From assembly GCA_019925095.2 (NCBI GenBank), contig CM034406.1, forward strand, positions 7,629,388 to 7,693,387: a stretch of 64,000 nucleotides of DNA. The letters run 5' to 3'. Positions 56,936-64,000 of the stretch are shown here, in pieces. How positions within the stretch are numbered: position 1 is the stretch's first letter; the number at the start of each line of letters is the position of its first letter. This DNA comes from Dendrolimus kikuchii (taxonomy: Eukaryota > Arthropoda > Insecta > Lepidoptera > Lasiocampidae). The notes below the pieces were generated by a model. It was not told where the DNA came from and did not search any database. It saw only the letters and a list, made by a program, of their open reading frames with translations. The position numbers and the translations under genes were made by a program.

Positions 56936-57480
56936 TCATTTACATGGAGAGAGTTTGTCACACGTCTTGGGGCTAAAATCGTATACTATTTTTGTAGGCG
57001 AGACTCTTTCGACGATAATCACTTTGACATGTTTACAATCAATCAAAAATGAAAAACTCGCCTACGAATATGTCATACGATAATCGTAAGGTATTTATCA
57101 CCAAGAGTTTTGTTTACACTACGACACAAATCGCACTGCGATATTTGCCTACGATTTCTAACAACCTTGAGTTGTATTCGACTTGTCTAAATCAAGTGGG
57201 CCGTCTGCCTGTCTGCTGATCTCCTGCAATAAAAAAAAATAACAAAAAAACTAGAATTCGTATGACATTTTTGCAAGTTCATGCGAATGTCGTACAAATC
57301 AGTTTAAACCGATTCGATTACGAGACTTTTTATTTTACCCAGAGACGTCAGTATTCAATGACCAGGCGATTATCGCGCTTCTACGTACGATATCGTATGT
57401 TTAGTTTACATGCTAATAGTTTTTTCTTGCTTTCGGCAATCGTAATTTGAAGACAATAAACTTTCTTTATGTAAATGGCC
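56936..57480. mobile_element. MITE-like element with about 26-bp TIRs
   Basis: The left end tcatttacatggagagagtt resembles the complement of the right end (ccatttacataaagaaagtt). The internal part has repeated cgtaggcga/tcgcctacg motifs. A deleted copy of repeat family S (57165-57240, with cttgagttgt, caagtgggccgtctgcctgt and an A-run) sits inside. No coding capacity; the target duplication is unclear. 57480-58170 is unassigned. Confidence 0.45.
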
Positions 57481-58200
57481 CTTTATTCGTTTTTATTCGA
57501 CTTGTGGATATCGCATAAAGCGTCCTTCTGCTGGGTTTAGACCTGCCCATTAGGAAATTGGATAGTATACCTGCAACGATTGCCCAAGCAAACATGTTAT
57601 CCACATCGGTAATCTCGAGGCAGGTTTCCTCATCAAATACTTTTTTACTGTAAGTATGCCTTAATATCAACAATAAGCATATTTACTTAGAAAAACTGTT
57701 TAAAAAGTGGTGGATGCTCTTTAGCCAGATTTGAAATCACGCCATTGAAGTGAAAAACCCGTTAATCCTTTAACCAATAAGCAACTGCGACTATGTATTT
57801 GCTTAAATCTTTGATTTTATTTAATTTTTATATGTATATAATATTATTCAGATATCTTAGCAAGTCTTGAAATTCCATCTTTTTGAACTGTCTACCAATT
57901 CTTTCTTTGATCATAATTATCGTTTACTGAATCGTTACTTATTACCTCCACTTAATAGGGGCAATAACAAACGTGTTATTAGACACATTCTTACCGCAAA
58001 TAGTATCTAGTTATTGTACATTAGATTTTAATTACTTACTAGCCTTATTTATGGCTTACCTTACATTGTAATTATAACGTTGTATCTTCAAGATGCGTCA
58101 TTTATTAATAAACAGACACTTATTAGCAATAGCATTACTATTAATTCATTAGTTTGTCTACTAGGGTAGCCTTATTCCTATAAGGCTACGAAATATGTAC

Positions 58201-58360
58201 CTTTAAGAACCTTCTCCGTAGCATCTTCAGGCCACAAGTGGTCCCCGTACATAGCACACTGTGCTGCGAAGAAGCTGGTCAGTGCTTGCGTGAACATTGG
58301 TCCAGCCATGGAGTAGCTGTTGACAATGTTCGTCGTCAACCCTGGGTCACACGCCCACAT
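58201..58360 (-). CDS. GMC oxidoreductase copy C, exon 1 (residues 1-53)
   Basis: 160 nt, identical in length and phase to exon 1 of A and B. ATG at 58360 follows a splice-acceptor-like ttttcag, and the donor is AAAG|GTACAT. It encodes MWACDPGLTTNIVNSYSMAG, then [20 protein letters not shown] and [13 protein letters not shown]. The moderately hydrophobic N-terminal half may act as a signal for entry to the secretory pathway. Its partner exon 2 is 9.6 kb away because the intron has filled with transposons. The alternative, that this is a stranded exon of a lost gene, is less likely because no other exon 1 lies near exon 2. Confidence 0.82.
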
Positions 58361-58562
58361 TTTGAAACTGAAAATTGAATAACATTAAGCAAACTTAGTA
58401 AGACTTAGTAAGAAATGGTTTTGAACAAAAAATGAATAGATTAGCATGTACAAAATGTAACTATCAGGAAGGCGGTAAAGGATGCTAGAAGTTTTTCATT
58501 TGCTTTTTAATAAAGTAAAACACAATAATATTTTCTCAAGTTTTCGCGACTTGTATACATAA

Positions 58563-58837
58563 TAAAACTACGTCTTAACGTTTTGGAGCGCGGTAATTTA
58601 TTTGATTTTTGTTATTCCGACGTTTCGGCCACTTTTCAGTGGCTGTGATCACGGAAGACAAGATATCAAGCGGCAACAAGTACTGTTAAAGTTTTATTTA
58701 GCCTACCGCCAACTTGTTCATTTTAATTATTTAGTTTTAATTTTGTTTATGGTTATTATTTACTCTAAGGGAGCCTAATCTAATTTTAATTTAAATTACC
58801 GCGCTTAAAACCGTTAAAACGTAGTTTTATTAAGGCA
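58563..58837. mobile_element. TIR-bearing repeat (Penelope-associated family), complete copy
   Basis: It begins ataaaactacgtcttaacg then gcgcggtaatttatttgat, and ends with the complement of ataaaactacgttttaacgg and gcgcggtaattta, so terminal inverted arms are about 38 bp. The core on the minus strand has gccactgaaaagtggc, a 6-bp stem with a GAAA loop, then cgaaacgtcgg. Copies at 6845-7000 and, without the core hairpin, 54530-54700. Confidence 0.65.
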
Positions 58838-58839
58838 AA

Positions 58840-59595
58840 ACACCATAAGACTCAAACAATTTTTATTATTATAAAACATATTTTTAGATATGTTTCATCC
58901 TTTCGAGTTTTGATACAGAAAAATACCATATGACTTTGAATCAACTTTTTATCATAATTAAACATATTTTTTTTAGAATCAATCAGGCAAAATTTTTCAA
59001 CGAGTCTAATAAATTTTCTTCAGTGTAATATTTTGACTGATAAAATTCTTGGTCCACGTCTCTTATGTGTCTCATACTATTTCTGTCACCGCCGGTTATA
59101 GTTCTCGGTTCGGATCTTGAGCGATTGACGGAATAGTAAGGATTGCTTTGCGCGTAAACAGTTTGTATGTTGTGTGTACATGAATATATAACTGATTTTT
59201 TCAAGTGTGTCTTCAGTGCAATATCCTAAACTAAGTTCAATAGCGAAAAACACTTTATAGAGTCTTGACGCTGAATTTGACAATAAATAAAGTGGTATAC
59301 TACTAAACTAAAGTAAACTAAAAGTTCTATTTTCCGTATATTAATGAATTCACCCCATTGCAGTCAATATGGAAATGATTAAAAAAAACTATTTTTAATG
59401 GGCATATATAAATTAATATCCGAAACGCACGTAATTTTACGCCAATCAATCAAATCAGTCAATGGTTAAACATTGGATTGTATTCGAATGAGGTGCGGTA
59501 AAATTTCCGGCGCAATTTAACGTTTAATTAATGTAAGTATGTGAAAAATATAACATTTTGTTCAAAAACAACCCTTTCCTTTTGTTTGCCGTTTG
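58840..59595. other. Unassigned DNA 5' of copy C
   Basis: AT-rich. Short open frames at 58983-59283 on the minus strand have no recognised features. It may contain the promoter or 5' UTR exon of copy C, but no motif is decisive. Confidence 0.35.
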
Positions 59596-59599
59596 ACAT

Positions 59600-59840
59600 T
59601 CCTTCACAGAAATTGATCCTTACGAGCTACACTATGATTTAGTATAATAATAATACAGATGTGCTTATTTTTCAAAATCAGCCGATTGATTTCCTGACAA
59701 GGGTAATTGGTTTTTCAAAAATCTAATGATGCCATTTTAGTTTTCATCAAAACCGGTCTCGATACTCCTTTGAGTATTTTCGCTATTTCGTATAGTTTTA
59801 GGATTTCGCCTTAAAGGCCCACTTGAAAAGTTCACCTGTG
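59600..59840. promoter_or_regulatory. Block 5' of copy C shared with 35270-35575
   Basis: Starts cttcacagaaattgatcctt and runs to ggcccacttgaaaagttcac, colinear with 35290-35560 but lacking its three hairpins. The position about 1.3 kb 5' of exon 1 makes it a candidate upstream regulatory region or 5' exon; this is inference. 59840-60620 after it is unassigned. Confidence 0.4.
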
Positions 59841-60624
59841 TATATTATATTTGTGTTTCTTTACTCGAAAGGGACAATATCTTATACTTAGATAAAGAAT
59901 CGAAATTTAATTGTGCCTATGTCAAGGTGAGCGCTCATGAATAGTGCCGGGCACTATACCAAACACTGATTTCTCGAACAACTATTTTTGGAGACACGTA
60001 TAATTATAAATTATTAATAATAATTCCATTTTAGCCGAATTCAAATGAATTTGTTAAACTCATTTTGTATTATCTTCCATTATCTTATTTTCAGTTTAAT
60101 AGTTTTTAAAACACAACAAAAATCAATTCTACGCTGCCTACAGTTTTTGTAGGTTTAAATGTTTCTATGTCATATTTGCATTACAATATAATGAGACATG
60201 TCGTTGAGTGCTTTATTTTAAAAGATAAGCACTCGTGCAGACTTCGCCGTTGCTGTGACACCGCCACGCCGGCGCCACGTTGCCACCGTGTCGCTAATCT
60301 GTATATATACGTACGACCAATACGACGTTTAGGATCATCTTTTCGTAAGTTGATAAATCCATAAAAAGTATGGAATTCACCAAATGACTGTCTCTCTAAG
60401 TATCGCAATAGGTTGAACCCATAGCCATTAACATATTATGCTTATTTTTGTTTTCTGTATATATAGTATACTAAGACTAGCTCCCGTTTCTTTGTTAAAT
60501 AAGACATATATGTCTAACAATAATAGGACTGCTTCAGTGCTGTTGCAGGGCGGCAGTGGTGCCGTCTACACGAGCCCTAGTAGTCTTCATTAATAACATA
60601 AGTTGTTAAAGTATCCTCTAAGTC

Positions 60625-60755
60625 AGGTTGCCTGGAACAAATTGCTTTAAGCGATAAGGCCGCCTTTAGTTTTGCGGTAAAATTATTGTAATTATTCATT
60701 TTGTAAATGTTTATTTTGGTGAACAATAAATGTTTTCTATTCTATTCTATTTATA
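60625..60755 (+). repeat. Retroelement tail related to 22720-22855
   Basis: ggttgcctggaacaaattgc, taagcgataaggccgcc and tggtgaacaataaatg match the layout at 22725-22840 and end in a (ttctattcta)n run. Confidence 0.6.
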
Positions 60756-60784
60756 AAAATAGTTGTATACATCCCTATTATCTC

Positions 60785-61260
60785 TATTATACTATAAATG
60801 CGAATGTAATTCTGTCTGTCTGTTTCGTTTTCACGGAAAAATTACGAGACCGATTTGGCTGAAGCTCAGTATATATTGTATATAGGTATATATTTTCGAT
60901 GCCGAGGATGAAAATAGGATAGTATTTAATCCGAAAAATGGGATATTTTCTGGGATCAAAATATATTTGTCTCTGTTTGTTATGCTTTTACGGAAAAACT
61001 ATTTGACCGATTTGGTCGAAATACGGTATATATGTAATTTTAATACCGAGGTTGGACAAGGGCTACTTTCATTCCGGATAATAGAATAGATTTAGGTAAA
61101 GATTATGCCAGAAAGTAGGATAGGTTTTTTGTGATTTTCCATTTTCGTCATTTCGTTCGTTTCGGGAATTTGGTTAATTGGGCCATTTCGGTAATTTCGG
61201 TCACTCTAGTCATTGTGGTAATTTCAACCATTTTGATCATTTTGTCATTTATGTAGTTTT
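60785..61260 (+). repeat. Repeat family V (inverse of 29880-30305)
   Basis: Runs from ctataaatgcgaatgtaatt and (ctgt)n, through two units each with a ttttacggaaaaa-type motif and gatgccgagg- or aataccgagg-type motif, to an array of tttcggtaatttcggt type. The order is exactly reversed relative to 29880-30305. Confidence 0.6.
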
Positions 61261-61928
61261 CAGACAGATATATAGGGGATAGATAAATAAAACTAGAACG
61301 GGTTGAAATAGAGGATGAAAGTTTGTATAGGGGAGACCAATCATTTCTCAAGTTTATTGATATTATAAAATCATCATCTACTTATAAAAAATACTATGGT
61401 AATTTGATCTGACTCTGTTAAGCATTGACGGAAAAACTACTGGAGTATTGGATCGCTTTTGCTGTAAATTAGTTTAAATACAGTTATAATACCGAAAATG
61501 GACATAAATACGTCTCTTGCCGGGAGATGGGATAGTTATATAAAATGAAGTGAATCTTCCGGGGCAAATAGTACTAGCATAAAAATGTAGTAGAACGAAA
61601 TCTGTATTTAGCGCCTGCTTTTTAAACAACAGACACGTACTAGAGGTTGAAAACTCTAGTATACTTATATGAAAATTATTGTTCATATTTATATCATGCC
61701 ATTAAAAGTTCAATGTACTAAGGGCTACGAGCAAGTTGATAACCTTTTTAAGAATGGAATATAATCAGCATTGTTATTAAAGCGTATATAGACGAGTTTA
61801 TAAGTAAAAACTGCCCCCGCGGCGTTTTCTACTTTTACTGTGGGGATCGTTTTGCTGTCAAAGAATTTTTATGATTCTTTTTTGCTTTCAATTCAGCAAA
61901 GCTTATAAATGGTCCCTATATTTTTTTT

Positions 61929-63010
61929 ATTGAAAAGAGAATGAGAGTGGTATCCGATGGATTAATGTGGGATGCACAAGGTGGCTTCAGGAATGGAAGG
62001 GGATGTATGGATCAAGTTTTCTCTCTCCGCAATATCGTAGAGAAGCAGCTGGCTATGGTCCGGAATGTTTTCTGCGGTTTTGTGGATCTAGAGAAAGCAT
62101 TTGACAGGGTTGTGGGGAAGGAGCTCTGGGACATATTGCCCGGATATGGGATTAATGGCCAATTGATGCGTGCTGTGCAGTCCACTTACGAGGACTGTAT
62201 GGAATGCGTGCGAGTGGATGGCAGCCTGTCGCCCTGGTTTGACGTCAATATTGGCGTCAGGCAGGGCTGCGTGCTGTCGGCTTTGCTGTTCATCCTATAC
62301 CTGGGCGATTGGCTCCAGAGAATAAGATTGATGGATGTTGGGGTGCGAATGAGTGATCTAGTTGTAAGCACCTTGCTTTATGCGGATGATGCCGTGCTTT
62401 TAGCCGAATCACCATCAGAACTGCAAACACTAGTCACAATGATGGAAGATGACTGTCAGGCGAGAGGCTTACATTTGAATGCGAAGAAAACAAAGGTTAT
62501 GGTGTTTGAAAGAGAAGAAACCAGAACGAATGCAAGGATAATGGTCGATGATGTTATGCTGGAGCAAGTGAATGAGTTTGTATATCTTGGATGTGCTTTT
62601 AGCAGGGATGGAAGGTACACCGCTGATATAGAAAGAAGAGTGAATTTGGGGAATAGTTTGAATGGAGCGTTAGGTAAACTTCTAGGCGCTAAGAACTTCA
62701 GCCAGAAGATCCAGCTCGCCATACACAACGCGGTGCTGGTACCTACGCTCACGTATGGAAGCGACAGTTGGGTATGGAAGAGAGAGCAAGAAAGTAGAGT
62801 AAACGCGGTCGAAATGCGAGCACTGCGCAAAATCTGCAGAGTGACGCTCGCGGACCGCGTTCGTAATACCGAAGTAAGAAAGAGAGTTGGCCTGAAAGAG
62901 AGTGTCGGGGTGAAGGTAAGGAAAGGAATGCTCCGGCAATAAACAATGTATCAAACTTCTTGTAATTGTGGACTTTTGTGTCTGAAATAAATAAATTATG
63001 ATTATTATTA
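61929..63010 (+). pseudogene. RTE-like reverse transcriptase fragment fused to a foreign LINE tail
   Basis: Open from ATG at 61941 for 333 codons: GGFRNGRGCMDQVF, FVDLEKAFDRV, VRQGCVLSALLFILYLGDWL, LYADDAVLLAES (catalytic YADD), then HLNAKKTKVMVF and VKVRKGMLRQ with stop at 62942. Relative to 39604-40905 it keeps the 16 nt missing there and has no internal stop, but at 62938 it leaves the RTE sequence (WFGHVERM expected). It enters a tail with tgtgtctgaaataaataaat and (att)n, the usual end of other lepidopteran LINEs. The 5' end is cut at 61929 after a T-run. It is not a whole enzyme because the endonuclease is absent. Confidence 0.8.
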
Positions 63011-63229
63011 TAAATCCTTAAAATCGAGCAGAAAACGTTGTAGTGATTAACGTCTCTAACGTTTTTGTTTCTTAACCAATTTTGATAATTGTTTTTGCAT
63101 TGGTTTCAGAGTACCTTTATGGAAGTTTGATAAAAATTTCATTGGTATCACACTTTGCGTTTCGAAGATATAGCAAAAACTCGTTAAAATTAATAAAAAA
63201 ATATTTAGTTTGAAGTATTTCATTCCAAA

Positions 63230-63455
63230 TTCGTTCATTCGTTGTCGTGGAAGGCCACGACATACCTTCCATGATCAAATTGATCGTGTACTAGCAGAAG
63301 GTGATGTCAGGAGCCTTAAGAACAGACGAACCTGCATGACAAGAGTTATGAATGTCAAAGAAGCAAGTGAGGTGTGTAAGAATAAGCCTAAATGGCGCTC
63401 TGTTGTTCGTGCCTACCCCGCAAGGGAACTGGCGTGAAGTTATGTATGTATGTAT
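63230..63455 (+). mobile_element. RTE-like LINE 3' insertion (226 nt) with TSD
   Basis: A perfect 15-bp duplication, gtatttcattccaaa, lies at 63215-63229 and 63456-63470. After about 9 nt of filler the RTE frame reads RGRPRHTFHDQIDRVLAEGD, then CMTRVMNVKEASEVC and WRSVVRAYPARELA, and ends in ttatgtatgtatgtat. It is a separate insertion from the RTE fragment that ends at 62938. Confidence 0.9.
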
Positions 63456-63809
63456 GTATTTCATTCCAAACTTTTTTGTTTCAGAACCGATTTTGATCGT
63501 TTTTATGTGTTGGGTTTAAAATAGCAGCAAAATTAGTATCATTTCAAAATAATTATAGTATCATAATGATTCCATATAAATGTCATTGCTATTAGACTCT
63601 GGGTTCCGAAAATATAGCAGTAAATTTCCCAAAATCAATTAGAAAGCGTATTAAAATATTTGAGATTTATGAAATCCTAAAACGAGTAGGTATCTAATTA
63701 AGATCAGTAACATGCTGACTAGACTCGAGTAGGAATACGAAGGCGTACAATAGAAGTCAATAACGATAAACAGCAAGACCGTGAAAATTGAGCTATGAAA
63801 TCTGTCGTA

Positions 63810-64000
63810 GTTGGAAAGCTATTTCCAGTAGGCTCTCGCCTTCACTATTTCGTCTCGCGCCAAAACCTTTTCCTCCATGTATTCGTTCGAAATCATCATT
63901 CATATAACCTACATGCCCATTGAAATCACCTCCGATGAACAAACACATCTTCATTATTCGGAGTATTTACCAGAACTGTGTCCATATCACCCCAAATAAT
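63810..64000 (-). mobile_element. RTE-like LINE endonuclease fragment, runs off the window
   Basis: The minus strand reads IIWGDMDTVLVNTPNNEDVF, then after one frameshift GGDFNGHVGYMNDDFERIHG with GKGFGARRNSEGESLLEIAF. GDFNGHVG is the catalytic block of RTE-type apurinic-like endonucleases. It is an inactive piece, cut at 63810; the 5' side lies beyond the window. Confidence 0.75.

Noticed and set aside
58617..58655. Hammerhead-ribozyme-like core (CTGAAAA ... CGAAACG on the minus strand) in the TIR family
   Set aside because: The CUGANGA box has A instead of the essential G and there is no room for stem II. It is better described as a GAAA-loop hairpin.

Overview
The window looks like a piece of a lepidopteran (moth or butterfly) nuclear genome. 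It is AT-rich, its genes carry introns with GT/AG borders, and it is crowded with transposon families typical of Lepidoptera: RTE-like LINEs with an (ATGT)n tail, a tRNA-derived SINE, R1-like, Jockey and CR1-like LINEs, Penelope, BEL/Pao, mariner, Helitron and hAT relics. I see no convincing tRNA, rRNA, CRISPR or operon structure. The order is inferred from sequence character only.

The only host genes I can support are a tandem array of GMC (glucose-methanol-choline) FAD oxidoreductases, all on the minus strand. Three copies are intact with the same three-exon layout: exon 1 of 160 nt, exon 2 of 131 nt, then a large last exon. Copy C: exons 58360-58201, 48593-48463, 47771-46170, about 630 aa. 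Copy B: 26628-26469, 26361-26231, 24695-23109, about 625 aa. Copy A: 13686-13527, 13419-13289, 11274-9703, about 620 aa. A fourth, degraded copy lies at about 6170-5606. All three intact copies keep the Rossmann GxGxxG motif (residues 63-68) and the His553/Asn597 active-site pair at identical positions. Each copy is predicted to be a secreted or endomembrane FAD-dependent alcohol or sugar oxidoreductase; the substrate cannot be read from the sequence. A and B also share 3' and 5' flanking DNA (about 8985-15330 versus 22005-30560), so they arose by segmental duplication. A block upstream of B (35270-35575) is shared with one upstream of C (59600-59840).

Everything between and inside the genes is layered transposon debris, and many insertions can be dated relative to each other by target-site duplications (TSDs). 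The youngest large one is a full-length Jockey-type LINE (48851-54219) with two open ORFs and a perfect 10-bp TSD, sitting in the 9.6-kb first intron of copy C. Others are an R1-like LINE inside a BEL/Pao gag relic (16469-17063), an R1-like tail inside an RTE relic (37767-38073), four very short RTE tails of 45-226 nt each with its own TSD, an internally deleted Penelope element (54805-55915), a non-autonomous Helitron (41286-41686) and a non-autonomous hAT (44881-45240).

Two less expected patterns stand out. Many perfect or near-perfect hairpins with 0-5-nt loops are scattered over the window; several are absent from the paralogous or homologous copy, which suggests they were born recently by template switching. 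A module of about 65 nt recurs at the 3' ends of apparently different retroelements (11530, 43070, 49170, 54700).
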